Under the pieces are notes generated by a model that was given only the letters and a program-made list of their open reading frames with translations, was not told where the DNA came from and ran no database searches. 64,000 bases of DNA from Pseudomonas fluorescens (GTDB lineage Bacteria > Pseudomonadota > Gammaproteobacteria > Pseudomonadales > Pseudomonadaceae): assembly GCF_900215245.1 (NCBI RefSeq), contig NZ_LT907842.1, forward strand, positions 4,960,001 through 5,024,000, given 5' to 3'. The position numbers and the translations under genes are program-made. This document shows positions 53,430 through 63,022 of this stretch, in pieces; positions within the stretch are counted from its first letter, which is position 1, and every line of letters begins with the position of its first letter.

Positions 53430-56400
53430 ATGAACGCATTCTTCAAGGGCGCGGGCGCCGTGCTGCGCAGAGTTTGGGTATGGAGTTTGTTGCTGGTGCT
53501 GTCCGGCGCAACCGTGGTGTGGTTTTTTGGGCCGCTGCTGGCCGTGGATGACCACCGGTTCTGGCAAAGCTCTACCGCCCGACTTTTGAGTATCAGTGGG
53601 TTGTTTTTGTTGTGGGGCCTGGCGATGGTCATCGCGGGTGCTCGTCAGGCTGCCCGGGCCGGAACACTCGACAACCAGACACGCACGCAACATCTGGGGC
53701 TGATAGAGAATGAACGGAAACACGTGCGCGGCCGATTCAAGGAAACGCTGCAAACCTTGAAAACCTCTCAGCGTTACCTTGGGCGTAGCGCACGCTCGCG
53801 TAACGAGCTGCCTTGGTACTTGCTGATCGGGCAGCAGGGCAGTGGCAAGACCTGCTTGTTGGCCGCGAACGGAGTGCAGCTGCCGCCGGATCAATCCGGG
53901 TCGAGGTCGCTAGGCAGGGCTGCTTACTGTGACGGGTACCTGGCTGATCAAGGCGTACTGATCGAGTGCGCCGGGCGTTATCTGGACCAACCCGACAGCT
54001 CTGTCGACGCCGCAGGTTGGACGACATTGATGAACCTGCTCAAGTCCAGGCGCCGAGTGCGGCCACTTAATGGCGTGGTGGTGGCGTTATCGGTGGACAC
54101 CTTGCTGGGCAGCAATGAGCATGATCTGGAACGCCACGCACGGCATGTACATAGCCGCTTACAAGATATTCAGCAGACGCTGCATGTCGATATCCCGATC
54201 TATTTGGTGCTGACCCACGCTGACCGAATACCGGGGTTTAGCGAGTTTTTTGATACGCCGCACGGCAGTGTTGCGGACGGCGTGCTGGGTGAGCTCGTCG
54301 CCGTCAGCGGCACCGGTGTCCAAATGGCGCAGGTGCGTCAGGCATTCGAGGCGTTGCTGCAGCGGCTGAGTGGTGAGCTTATTGTGCGCTTGCACCAGGA
54401 GCGCAATGTCGAACGCCGTGGCCGAATGCTTGATTTTCCGCAGCAGGTTTCGCGCATTGGCGAACGGTTATGCCTGTTTGTCGAGGTGGCATTTTCCGCC
54501 CATCGCAATCAGCGGATCAACGGTTTGCGGGGGTTTTATCTGACCAGTGCGGGTGAGCGGCGCGAACGCTTTGTCAAAGGCCTGTTCAACCAGGTGATTT
54601 TCGCCGAAGCCGAACTCGCGGGGCTCGATACCCAGGAATATCGCCGAATTCGTTGGCGGCAGGCGGGGTTGGCGATCGCAACATCACTGGTCATCGGCGT
54701 CGCGGGCGCGCTCTGGATGCACAGCTATTCGCTCAACCATCAACGTTTGGAAGAGTTGGCGCAGCTCGCTAAGACCGATACGCCGGCCGAGGCAGGCGTG
54801 GACCAGACCCTGGTCTTATTGCCTGTTTTGGATAAGCGCCTGGCGGCGACTCGGGTTTTTCCGCCTGTGGCAGAAGCGCGCGTGTTGGCGCGAGCCGGGT
54901 TATTCCAGGGCGAAGTGACTCGCCCACTGTTGGTCAGTGCTTATAACGACGCTCTGCAGCAGTTAATGGCCCAAACCGTGTCTGTGCTCGAAGAGCAAGT
55001 GCGGTCCAGCCTTGGGGATCGCGAGCGGTTGCTGGACAACTTGCGCGCGTACCTGATGCTTAACCTGCGCGAGCGCCGTGATACGCGTTGGCTGGCGGAG
55101 CGTGTAGCGAGCCTGTGGTCCGAGCGCTTTGCCGGTGAGGCCTCGGTGCAGGTCCGCTTGGATGAACACTTCGGCCGGCTGCTTGAGCAACCGTTTGTAG
55201 CGACACTCAATGATGAATTGGTGGCCCAGGCTCGCCAGGCGCTGCGTGGCGAGTCGCTGGCAGACGTGGTGTATCGCGTGTTACGCGAGCAAGCGCTGAA
55301 TCTGGAGCCCTACCGTCTAACGGGCGGTACGGTTTTTACTGCGCCTGACCAACCTATTCCCGGATTCTACAGCAAGCGTTATGTGCAGTATTTCGACAAG
55401 CAGGGGCCTCGACTGATCAATGCGATTGTCCAGGATAACTGGGTGCTGGGGCAGGCCACCGACCTCAGTGTGATGGATTTGCGTCGGTTAATGATCGAAC
55501 TGGAACAGCGCTATTTCAGTGAGTATGCCGACGTCTGGAGCAATGCCTTGGGGCGCATCAGGCTGCTTGATACCGAGAGCCTCAGGCAAAACACCGACCA
55601 GTTGGCGAGCCTGACATCGGCGCAGTCGCCGTTGGTGTTGCTGTTACAGCAGGTGCGTGAAAATACCCGCTTGCTGGACGTCGGCGCCCCTTTGGCAGCC
55701 GTGGCCCGCGAGGCGGTTGATGCGGCGGTAATCGCTCGGTCGGCGGTTGGTCATGTATTGGCCGGTCAACTGCCGAACCTTGCCGGTGATGACGGCGCGA
55801 GACGCGCGTTGCAGCGTCGCTTCGAGCCCCTGCATCAGTTGCTTGATGAACAGCAAAACCCGGGGGCGGAGTTGACCCTGGCATTGCGTCAGCTTGACGC
55901 GATACACCTGCAACTGGCGGCGCTGAACCGTGAGGGCTCACCGGAGCGGGCAGCTTTTCAGATGGTGAAGCAACGCATGGAAGGGCAACAGCCTGGGTTG
56001 GGACAATTGCGTGATATCGCTGCGCGCTTGCCGCTGCCACTCAAAGGCTGGATCGAAGGCCTTGCCGATGACAGTTGGCGACACTTGTTTGATGATGCTT
56101 ATCGGCATGTGAACCAACATTATCAGAGTGAAGTGTACGGTCTGTATGCCAAGGCGATTCGCCAGCGTTACCCGTTCAATGCTCACGCGGGCAGTGACGT
56201 TGCCCTGAGCGATTTTCAGGCCTTTTTCAACCCACAAGGTGTGCTGGCAAAGTTCCAGGAAAGTTACCTGCGGCCGTTTGTCAGCGTTGAGGGGGGACGC
56301 TACCGGTTGCGTGGCCTGGATGGCCGAAGCCTGCCGATGTCACGATCGTTACTGGAGCAACTGTCCAAAGCGCAGATCATCCGCCGGGGCTTTTTCGCTG

Positions 56401-56807
56401 AAGACCAAGGCGAGCTGGCGGTTCGGTTTACGCTGGCACCCTACAGCCTGGACCAGGCGGTCAGCCGGTCGGTCCTGAGTTTTGGCGGGCAGCAGCTGGA
56501 ATACCGGCATGGGCCGATCGTGCCCGTGGCGTTCCACTGGCCGAGCGAGGTGGACAATGGTCGGAGCAGCCTGGTTTTGGAGCGAGGAGCGGAGCGGCCG
56601 TTGGGCATCGAGAAGAACAGCGGGGCCTGGTCGTTGTTCCGGTTCTTTGATTTGATGCAGCGCGAGCCTGCCAGTGGGCGGGATGCGCAGATACTCAAGT
56701 CGGATCTCGGCGGTTTGCGTGCCAACTATGTCTTGGTCAGCCAGCGTGTACCCAGCGCATTTCAGTTGGACACGTGGCGTACGTTCCGATTGCCGGAGCA
56801 GTTATGA
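53430..56807 (+). CDS. tssM: T6SS inner-membrane protein TssM (IcmF)
   Basis: 1125 residues. Two membrane helices at about 15-35 and 51-68, an intact Walker A GQQGSGKT near 134-141, a further helix near 412-430, and a long periplasmic region ending in the TssJ-binding beta domain. IcmF-type motifs include DCAGRYL-like IECAGRYLDQPD and YLVLTHADRIPGF. The intact P-loop suggests nucleotide binding, which some TssM proteins lack. Overlaps stp by four bases. Confidence 0.97.
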   Translation: MNAFFKGAGAVLRRVWVWSLLLVLSGATVVWFFGPLLAVDDHRFWQSSTARLLSISGLFLLWGLAMVIAGARQAARAGTLDNQTRTQHLGLIENERKHVRGRFKETLQTLKTSQRYLGRSARSRNELPWYLLIGQQGSGKTCLLAANGVQLPPDQSGSRSLGRAAYCDGYLADQGVLIECAGRYLDQPDSSVDAAGWTTLMNLLKSRRRVRPLNGVVVALSVDTLLGSNEHDLERHARHVHSRLQDIQQTLHVDIPIYLVLTHADRIPGFSEFFDTPHGSVADGVLGELVAVSGTGVQMAQVRQAFEALLQRLSGELIVRLHQERNVERRGRMLDFPQQVSRIGERLCLFVEVAFSAHRNQRINGLRGFYLTSAGERRERFVKGLFNQVIFAEAELAGLDTQEYRRIRWRQAGLAIATSLVIGVAGALWMHSYSLNHQRLEELAQLAKTDTPAEAGVDQTLVLLPVLDKRLAATRVFPPVAEARVLARAGLFQGEVTRPLLVSAYNDALQQLMAQTVSVLEEQVRSSLGDRERLLDNLRAYLMLNLRERRDTRWLAERVASLWSERFAGEASVQVRLDEHFGRLLEQPFVATLNDELVAQARQALRGESLADVVYRVLREQALNLEPYRLTGGTVFTAPDQPIPGFYSKRYVQYFDKQGPRLINAIVQDNWVLGQATDLSVMDLRRLMIELEQRYFSEYADVWSNALGRIRLLDTESLRQNTDQLASLTSAQSPLVLLLQQVRENTRLLDVGAPLAAVAREAVDAAVIARSAVGHVLAGQLPNLAGDDGARRALQRRFEPLHQLLDEQQNPGAELTLALRQLDAIHLQLAALNREGSPERAAFQMVKQRMEGQQPGLGQLRDIAARLPLPLKGWIEGLADDSWRHLFDDAYRHVNQHYQSEVYGLYAKAIRQRYPFNAHAGSDVALSDFQAFFNPQGVLAKFQESYLRPFVSVEGGRYRLRGLDGRSLPMSRSLLEQLSKAQIIRRGFFAEDQGELAVRFTLAPYSLDQAVSRSVLSFGGQQLEYRHGPIVPVAFHWPSEVDNGRSSLVLERGAERPLGIEKNSGAWSLFRFFDLMQREPASGRDAQILKSDLGGLRANYVLVSQRVPSAFQLDTWRTFRLPEQL

Positions 56808-57535
56808 CTCCACCGACATCGCCTGCAAGCAGTGCCGCGCGCTCCGAACGAGGCAATGCCAGGCAGCGCAATGAGGATGCGTTCCTGGATTGCCCGCAGC
56901 AAGGTTGCTGGGTGGTGGCAGACGGTATGGGCGGGCATCGGGCCGGGCACATGGCCAGCCAATCGGTGGTCGACAGTCTTGCCGCGTTGCCGGCCCAAGA
57001 CACGTTTGACCAGCGTATCGAAGCGGTTCGGCGATGCCTGCAAAGGCTCAGCCGGCGTTTGGGCGGTGAAGACCGACCGACTGCCAAGGGCAGCGACGAC
57101 ACCATGGGCAGTACCGTGGTGGTATTGCTGCTGGATGGGCGTCGAGCCGCGTGCATTTGGGCGGGGGACAGCCGTTGTTACCTGTGGCGAAGCCAACGGC
57201 TGTATCAGCTGTCGCGAGATCATTCCTTGCTGCGCCAATTGATGGATGAACAGCGGTTGAGCCTGGCGCAGGCCCAGGCTCATCCTGACTCTAGAGCACT
57301 GACACGCGCAGTCGGGGCCCGGCATCCGCTCAAACTTGAGGTGCTGGAGCTGAGCACACACCCCGGCGACGTCTTTCTGTTGTGCAGCGATGGCGTGTAC
57401 CAGGGATTGACGCATGTCGAGCTTGGCAGCGCTCTGGATAAAGGCACGCCGCAACAGGTCGTGGACCGGTTGTTCACGGCGGTGTTGCAAGGGCCCGCGC
57501 GGGATGACCTGACGGCTGTGGTGGTGCGCTCATGA
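56804..57535 (+). CDS. T6SS PP2C-type protein phosphatase (Stp)
   Basis: 243 residues from ATG 56804. PP2C motifs: RNEDAFLD, VVADGMGGHRAGHMAS with the metal-binding Asp-Gly, TMGSTVVVLLL, WAGDSRCYLWR, LLCSDGVYQGL and RDDLTAVVV. It would remove phosphate from Fha or the kinase, damping T6SS assembly. Corresponds to stp1 of HSI-II. Overlaps both neighbours by four bases. Confidence 0.95.
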   Translation: MTPPTSPASSAARSERGNARQRNEDAFLDCPQQGCWVVADGMGGHRAGHMASQSVVDSLAALPAQDTFDQRIEAVRRCLQRLSRRLGGEDRPTAKGSDDTMGSTVVVLLLDGRRAACIWAGDSRCYLWRSQRLYQLSRDHSLLRQLMDEQRLSLAQAQAHPDSRALTRAVGARHPLKLEVLELSTHPGDVFLLCSDGVYQGLTHVELGSALDKGTPQQVVDRLFTAVLQGPARDDLTAVVVRS

Positions 57536-58374
57536 ACACCGGGACGGGCACGCCCACCTTGCTGGCTGGGCGTTATCACCTTGAGCGAGAGTTGGGCGCG
57601 GGAGGCATGGGCGTGGTCTACCGTGCGCGCGATCTATTGCACGAACAATTTGGCGAGCCCTGCGCCCATCTGGCAATCAAAGTGCTTGGCGAGCGTCTCA
57701 CGCTGGCCCCCGATGCTCATGTGCTGCTTTACAGCGAGTTTGCCCTGACCCGCAGCCTGCGACATGAGCATGTCGTGCGGGTGTTTGCGTTCGAGGTGGA
57801 TATCAGCAGCCAGATCGCTTTTTTCACCATGGAGTTGATGCAGGGTATGACCCTGGACCGGCTGCTGCTGGAGTGTCCGGGCGGCTTACCCTGGCGAGAG
57901 CTGCAGCCCTTGGCTGTGCAGTTGCTGAGTGCCCTGGCTTACGTCCATCGACAGGGCGTGCTGCATGGCGATGTAAAGCCGGTCAATATTATGGTGGGTG
58001 AGGAGGGCGTACGTTTGTTCGATTTCGGCCTCGGGCATGCGCCGATACCCGTTGCGGCAGGACTGCCGAGTTTGAGTCGGGGCAGGTTCAACGCGTGGAC
58101 CCCTGCTTATGCCGCCCCGGAGTTGTTGGCGGGCGGTGCGCTTACCACGAGCACTGACCTGTATGGGGTGGCGAGCGTGCTGTATGAACTGGCCCATGGG
58201 AAACGTCTCGGTGAGCGTCGAGACGCCGAACGACCGTGCTGCCCTCGGCAACTGCCGACACAGTGCTGGTCGGCGTTACGCGCGGCGTTGGCAGTGGACC
58301 CTGAGCGCCGAACGATCAGCGTCGAGGAGTTGGGCGAAGTCATGACGCGTGCTCGCCGACGCTGGTTTAGCTAG
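57532..58374 (+). CDS. T6SS serine/threonine protein kinase (Stk)
   Basis: 280 residues, essentially a bare kinase domain with no membrane helix. Gly loop GAGGMG, catalytic Lys in LAIKVL, catalytic loop LHGDVKPVN, metal DFG in LFDFGLG, and PAYAAPE. The HRD arginine is replaced by Gly, a variant expected of kinases that need no activation-loop phosphate. No extracytoplasmic sensor, so its trigger differs from PpkA-type kinases. Last gene of the operon, stk1 position of HSI-II. Confidence 0.94.
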   Translation: MNTGTGTPTLLAGRYHLERELGAGGMGVVYRARDLLHEQFGEPCAHLAIKVLGERLTLAPDAHVLLYSEFALTRSLRHEHVVRVFAFEVDISSQIAFFTMELMQGMTLDRLLLECPGGLPWRELQPLAVQLLSALAYVHRQGVLHGDVKPVNIMVGEEGVRLFDFGLGHAPIPVAAGLPSLSRGRFNAWTPAYAAPELLAGGALTTSTDLYGVASVLYELAHGKRLGERRDAERPCCPRQLPTQCWSALRAALAVDPERRTISVEELGEVMTRARRRWFS

Positions 58375-58381
58375 CCTGGAC

Positions 58382-58711
58382 TCAACCGGGTAAATCATGC
58401 AGCTGACAATATTCATCCCAACTCAACCCCGCCATCTGCGCGACTTCCTTGTGCACCTCGCGGCGTTGAGCCTCGAAGGCCTCGTTCGATTCGGCGGTCA
58501 GTTTGAGGGTCAGTTCCCAGGCAAACAGGTTCTGACGTTCCGCCTCGGCTTCGAACGCTTCATGCAGGCGTTCGGCACGGTATTGCGCCAGGGTTTCGCC
58601 TTTGGCTTGCGCCGCCAAAGGGTTGAGGGTGTCCAGTTCCGCGCAGACCTGCGGGTGTTCGTTCAAGAAACGGTCCAGGGCGCGCTGGTGATTATCACCG
58701 GGTTCTGACAA
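58382..58711 (-). CDS. DUF6388-type small protein
   Basis: 109 residues, highly charged and helical, no export signal (ALDRFLNEHPQVCAELDTLNP, SWDEYCQLHDLPG). TTG start at 58711 with CAGGAG seven bases upstream. The layout matches what I recall of the DUF6388 family of pseudomonads; function unknown. Converges with the end of the T6SS operon, seven bases from the kinase stop. Confidence 0.6.
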   Translation of the reverse strand: MSEPGDNHQRALDRFLNEHPQVCAELDTLNPLAAQAKGETLAQYRAERLHEAFEAEAERQNLFAWELTLKLTAESNEAFEAQRREVHKEVAQMAGLSWDEYCQLHDLPG

Positions 58712-59198
58712 GGGCTTACTCCTGATGAGGTGAGATCACTAGATGGGGTCATGCCGCTGGTTTTGCAATCAGGTCGCGGGCCATCGCCTCAACACGCAGG
58801 GTTCGGTCCGGCGGCGGCGGGGCGCCGTCCCTCCATGGGATACGGGCCGGATCGCTGGCGTGGGCGTCGGGAAAACTCGTTTCGTTTGCGTTGATGGCGG
58901 CGCAGAAAACCCCAGCAGCGCACCAGTCATAAGGGGCAGTATGCGGCGCATGGGCAGGCACCTGGATGTCGGGTAAGACACACGGAGCAAGGCCTGGGCT
59001 CGAGTCCGTTCGAGAGTAACCACCCAAAGCATGGGCTCACTCACCGTAGGCGACAAGCATCAAGGGCCGACATTAATTCTGAATAATTGCGAGTGGCGCG
59101 GCAAAAACCTTTCGCACTCGGTAGCTGGCCGTGTAGCGTTACGCGAGGTTTTCGGGGCTGCCACCAGGGGCAGAGCGCGATGTGCGGAGGGGCGGGGC
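58712..59198. other. Spacer before the EIIC-EAL gene, no gene seen
   Basis: 487 bases. Short open frames exist on both strands (58743-58976 plus, 58749-59027 minus) but lack ribosome sites and look like random frames in GC-rich DNA. It must hold the promoters of the DUF6388-type gene and of the EIIC-EAL gene. I see no repeat or RNA gene. Confidence 0.4.
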
Positions 59199-61271
59199 AT
59201 GGTGCAAACGCTGTTCAAACTTTTCCTGACTCAGCGCCTGGCGGCCCTGGCCAGTACCGAATCACTGCGCGCCATACGTGAGGGGCTCCTGTGGATTCTG
59301 CCGTGCCTGCTGGTGTCGGCCGGTTTCCTGATCCTGTCCGAATGCGCCAGGGTGCTGGGGTTCGATCCGCAGGTGGTGGGCTTTCTGTCGGGGTTGCACA
59401 ACCAGATCAGTTCGGTCATTCCGCTGCTGGTGGCGGCCTCCATTGGTTACATGCTGGCGATCCAGCACCGCCTGCCACAATTACCGGTCGCTTTTTTGTG
59501 CCTGGCTCATGTGGTGGTCGCCACGTTTGTCTTGCGCGAATACCCGCGTGCTTCGGCGACCTTCGTATTGTTCATTGCCATCGCCTCGCCGCTGCTCAAT
59601 GTGCCGGCGATTGCCTGGCTGCACCGTTTTCGTTGGACCCGCCTGGTCAACGGGGACCTGGTCGGCCATAACCTGCGCGGGGCCATCAATATGGTGGTGC
59701 CGGGCGCGATTACCGCGCTGGTATTGGTGGTGGTGTTGTCGTTGTTGTTACTGATCCCGTATGTGGCGCAACTCCAGGGGCCGCAGGTGCTTGATGCGCT
59801 GCAATCGCCTTATGGCAGCGGGTTGTTTGTAACCCTGATGAATTCGTTGCTGTGGTTTTTCGGCATTCACGGTGTGTATGCCATGCAGCCATTGTTCGAT
59901 GTGTTGGACCAGGCGGTGGTGCTCAATGGCGCCGCACTCGCGGCGGGTGAGCCGATCAAGTACCTGCTCAACAATGGCCTGCTGGGTTGTTTCGCGTTTA
60001 TCGGCGGGTCTGGCGGGGCGTTGTGCCTGTTGCTGGCGATTCTGCTGTTCTCCAAAAGCAAGTCCATGCGTTTGCTGGCAATGGCCAGTTTGCCGCTGTC
60101 GTTATTCAACGTCAGCGAGGTGTTGTTGTTCGGCTTGCCGATCATCCTGAACCCGCGTTTGTTTATCCCGTTTCTGCTGGTGCCGGCGCTCAACGCCGTG
60201 GTGGCATTGACGGTGGTCAACCTGGGCTGGGTGTCACCGGCGGTGGCCAGCGTGCCGCTGACTTCGCCGGTGTTGCTCAATGCCTACCTCAGCACTCACG
60301 GTGACGCGGCGGCCGTGGTGTTGCAGGTGCTGCTGCTGGGTGTGGGCACCCTGGTGTATGCGCCGTATGTACGCGCGATTCATCGCCAGGCCAGCGAAGG
60401 CGGTACGGTGTACCTCAAGTCGCTGGACATGACCTTTCGCGGCCTCGAAGAGAAGGGCCGCCTGCTGGAGTTGGACCCTGTGCTGGCGTCCCACAAGACC
60501 CTGGCCCGTCAGGCCGTCGAACTGAGCCGCATCGAGCAGATCAGCGACTATGAGTTCTATCTCGAATTCCAGCCCCAGGTCTCCACTCGCACCGGCCTGT
60601 GCACCGGTTGTGAGGCGCTGATGCGCGCGCGTGACAACCAGGGCACGGTGCACTCACCCTGGGAGTTCCTGCAATGGCTCGCCCAGGCGCGGTTGATGCC
60701 GGATGTGGATGTGTGGGTGGCCTCCCAGGCGGTGCGCCAGTACCAGAAGTGGCAGAAAAACGGGTTTACCTTGCCGATGACCATCAACATTTCCAGCGCC
60801 ACCCTGACCGATGCCGCCTACGGCGAGCGCCTGGTGGAAATCCTTGCGCAGGCCCATGGTCAGGTGTCGGTGGAAATCACCGAAGACGCGTTGGTCGGTG
60901 ATACCCAGGTGACCCGCCAAACCATCCAGAAACTGCAAGCGATCGGCGCCAAGGTGTATATCGATGACTTCGGTACCGGGTTTTCGGCGTTGAGTTACCT
61001 GCACCAGTTTCCGGTGGACTTCATCAAGATCGACCGCAGTTTTGTGGTCGCCCAGCGCGACCCCAAGGGCGCGCAGGTGCTGACCGGCATGCTGCGTTTC
61101 TGTGAGGCGCTGAAGCTGGGCGTGGTAGTGGAAGGGGTGGAGACCGCCGAGCAGTTGGCGTTCTTGAGTACCGGCCCCGAACTGTTCATCCAGGGCTGGT
61201 ATTTCAGCAAGGCACTGCCCGGCGATCAGCTGCAACGCTTTGTCCGCGAGCGCGCGTCAACTCAGGTTTAA
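59199..61271 (+). CDS. PTS EIIC-like membrane domain fused to an EAL phosphodiesterase
   Basis: 690 residues from ATG 59199 (GGAGG about ten bases upstream). Residues ~25-430 resemble an EIIC sugar permease of the lactose/cellobiose class: about ten membrane helices, LLWFFGIHGVYAMQPLF, YLLNNGLLGCFAFIGGSGGAL. A short linker leads to an EAL domain from ~490: GCEALMRA, NISSATL, VEITEDAL, YIDDFGTGFSALSYL, FIKIDRSF and VVVEGVET, with all metal and catalytic residues kept, so c-di-GMP hydrolysis is expected. No EIIA/EIIB genes adjoin. The membrane part is probably a sugar sensor. Convergent with the metal-dependent hydrolase, overlapping by four bases. Confidence 0.9.
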   Translation: MVQTLFKLFLTQRLAALASTESLRAIREGLLWILPCLLVSAGFLILSECARVLGFDPQVVGFLSGLHNQISSVIPLLVAASIGYMLAIQHRLPQLPVAFLCLAHVVVATFVLREYPRASATFVLFIAIASPLLNVPAIAWLHRFRWTRLVNGDLVGHNLRGAINMVVPGAITALVLVVVLSLLLLIPYVAQLQGPQVLDALQSPYGSGLFVTLMNSLLWFFGIHGVYAMQPLFDVLDQAVVLNGAALAAGEPIKYLLNNGLLGCFAFIGGSGGALCLLLAILLFSKSKSMRLLAMASLPLSLFNVSEVLLFGLPIILNPRLFIPFLLVPALNAVVALTVVNLGWVSPAVASVPLTSPVLLNAYLSTHGDAAAVVLQVLLLGVGTLVYAPYVRAIHRQASEGGTVYLKSLDMTFRGLEEKGRLLELDPVLASHKTLARQAVELSRIEQISDYEFYLEFQPQVSTRTGLCTGCEALMRARDNQGTVHSPWEFLQWLAQARLMPDVDVWVASQAVRQYQKWQKNGFTLPMTINISSATLTDAAYGERLVEILAQAHGQVSVEITEDALVGDTQVTRQTIQKLQAIGAKVYIDDFGTGFSALSYLHQFPVDFIKIDRSFVVAQRDPKGAQVLTGMLRFCEALKLGVVVEGVETAEQLAFLSTGPELFIQGWYFSKALPGDQLQRFVRERASTQV

Positions 61272-62116
61272 ACCGAAGCTGACGCGTATTCGCGTTGGGT
61301 CTGCTCGATCTCTTCGATCAACCCGTCGATGCTCGCCAGGCGCTTGCGGTTGTCGTGGTCCCAGGGGTGAAAGCCCGGTTTGAAGTAATGCAGCCACGGC
61401 CGCAGCATGCGTGGGAAAACGCCCTTGGGCCCATACAGAAACTTGAGCATGCGCCAGAAGCCCTTCAGGTGCCCACCGGCCTTGCGGTCGGCAACCAGCA
61501 GGCGCAGGTGGAAATCAAACACCACCAGCCAGAACAGCGCGGTGGTGGTCAGCATGGTGCCGGTGCGCAGCAGGTAGCGCGCGGGCCCGGGTTTGATCAC
61601 GGTGTTCCACACATCGAACGCCACGGCTTTGTGTTCCGTTTCTTCCAGGGCGTGCCAGTACCACATTTGTTGGTAGCCCTTGAGTGAGTCGCCAAAGCGC
61701 GTGGGGTCGCTGAGCAGGATTTCCGCGAGCATCGCGGTGTAATGTTCCAGGGCGATGGTCACCGCCAGATTGAAAGAGGCAGGCAGGTGTTTTTTTTGCA
61801 GGTCGAGGATGAATTTGAGCCGCCGGTCGAGGGTATGGGCCGGCAGACCTGCCGCTTGCAGCAGGTCGTTGTAGGCCACGTGTTCGCGGCTGTGCATGGC
61901 TTCCTGGCCGATAAAACCCTGGATCTGTTTTTTCAGTTGCGGGTCGTCGATGCGCTGGCGGTAATGGCGCACGCTGTCCATGAAAAACAGCTCGCCCTGG
62001 GGAAACAGCAGCGACAACGCATTGAAGAAGTGCGTGATGAATGGGCCCTGTTCATGCCAGTCCTTGATGCGCCCGGCAGGCAAGGCAAAACGGATATCGC
62101 GACGGATGGGTAGCAT
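61268..62116 (-). CDS. Predicted metal-dependent hydrolase (PF10118 type)
   Basis: 282 residues. His and Glu residues in FIGQEAMHSREHVAYND, LEHYTAMLAEILL and WHALEETEHKAVAFDVW form a ferritin-like or hydrolase metal site typical of the PF10118 family; a hydrophobic segment lies near 190-205. Function not established. Last gene of a three-gene minus-strand operon, 15 bases after the SDR gene. Confidence 0.82.
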   Translation of the reverse strand: MLPIRRDIRFALPAGRIKDWHEQGPFITHFFNALSLLFPQGELFFMDSVRHYRQRIDDPQLKKQIQGFIGQEAMHSREHVAYNDLLQAAGLPAHTLDRRLKFILDLQKKHLPASFNLAVTIALEHYTAMLAEILLSDPTRFGDSLKGYQQMWYWHALEETEHKAVAFDVWNTVIKPGPARYLLRTGTMLTTTALFWLVVFDFHLRLLVADRKAGGHLKGFWRMLKFLYGPKGVFPRMLRPWLHYFKPGFHPWDHDNRKRLASIDGLIEEIEQTQREYASASV

Positions 62117-62131
62117 GGTGCGTGCTCCTGT

Positions 62132-63022
62132 TCAGAGACGGGGTTCGTCGTTGGGTTCAAACACCGGCGTGCGTGGTTTGGGCGCCATGCGCTTGCTGGC
62201 GAACACCACCAGGGCTTGATAAGCCGCAGGCAGGCAGCGGGCGAGCAGGTCGAGGCAGTACGCGTCGCGGCCGATCAGTACGCGGCGTTTGTTCTTGCGC
62301 ACACCTTGCAGAATGACCTTGGCGGCGTGGTCGGCATCGGTGATGAACAGCTTTTCAAAGTCGGCGCGGGCCTGTTGCTCGCTGTGGATCAGAAAGCCGG
62401 TCATGTTCGCGTCGATGCGGCTGCTGCGGCAGATATCGGTGCGAATACCGCCGGGGTGCACGCAGGTGGCGGACACGCCGCAGCGTTGCAGGTCGAGTTC
62501 CTGGCGCAGGGATTCGGTAAAGCCGCGCACGGCAAACTTGGTCGCGTTGTAGCCGCTCATGCCCGGTTGGGCAAACAGGCCGAATACGCTGGAGGTGTTG
62601 ACCACATGCCCGTCGCCGCTGGCTTTCAGGTACGGCAGAAACGCCTTGGTGCCGTGCACCACGCCCCAGAAGTTGATACCGACGATCCATTCCAGGTCGG
62701 CGTAGTCCACACCTTCGACGGTGCTCGACAGCGCCACGCCGGCATTGTTGAAGATCAGGTTGACCTGGCCGTGGTCGCTCACGCAGCGCGCGGCCCAGGC
62801 TTCGATGGCCTGGCGGTCAGCCACATCCACGACCTGGGTGGTGACCTTCACCGGCGACAGTGTCGAGGTCTTGATCAGCGCCAAGGTTTGCTCCAGCCCT
62901 TGGCTGTTTTTGTCCGCCAGGGCCAGGTGGCAACCTTCCCGTGCCAGCGCCAGGGCCAACGCGCGGCCCATGCCGGAAGCCGCGCCGGTGATAGCCGCCA
63001 CGCGGCCGTTGAATGACTTCAT
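62132..63022 (-). CDS. Short-chain dehydrogenase/reductase
   Basis: 296 residues from ATG 63022, which overlaps the monooxygenase stop (ATGA). NAD(P)-binding AITGAASGMGRALA at 10-23, NNAGVAL near 92, catalytic Ser in VNTSSVFG, and YNATK with Tyr and Lys. C-terminal extension of about 50 residues beyond the core suggests the membrane-associated or lipid-metabolising SDR type. Likely oxidises or reduces an intermediate of the neighbouring Baeyer-Villiger-type monooxygenase. Confidence 0.92.
   Translation of the reverse strand: MKSFNGRVAAITGAASGMGRALALALAREGCHLALADKNSQGLEQTLALIKTSTLSPVKVTTQVVDVADRQAIEAWAARCVSDHGQVNLIFNNAGVALSSTVEGVDYADLEWIVGINFWGVVHGTKAFLPYLKASGDGHVVNTSSVFGLFAQPGMSGYNATKFAVRGFTESLRQELDLQRCGVSATCVHPGGIRTDICRSSRIDANMTGFLIHSEQQARADFEKLFITDADHAAKVILQGVRKNKRRVLIGRDAYCLDLLARCLPAAYQALVVFASKRMAPKPRTPVFEPNDEPRL

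Noticed and set aside
58743..59027. Short overlapping open frames on both strands before the EIIC-EAL gene
   Set aside because: No ribosome sites, overlapping each other, and no plausible protein character.
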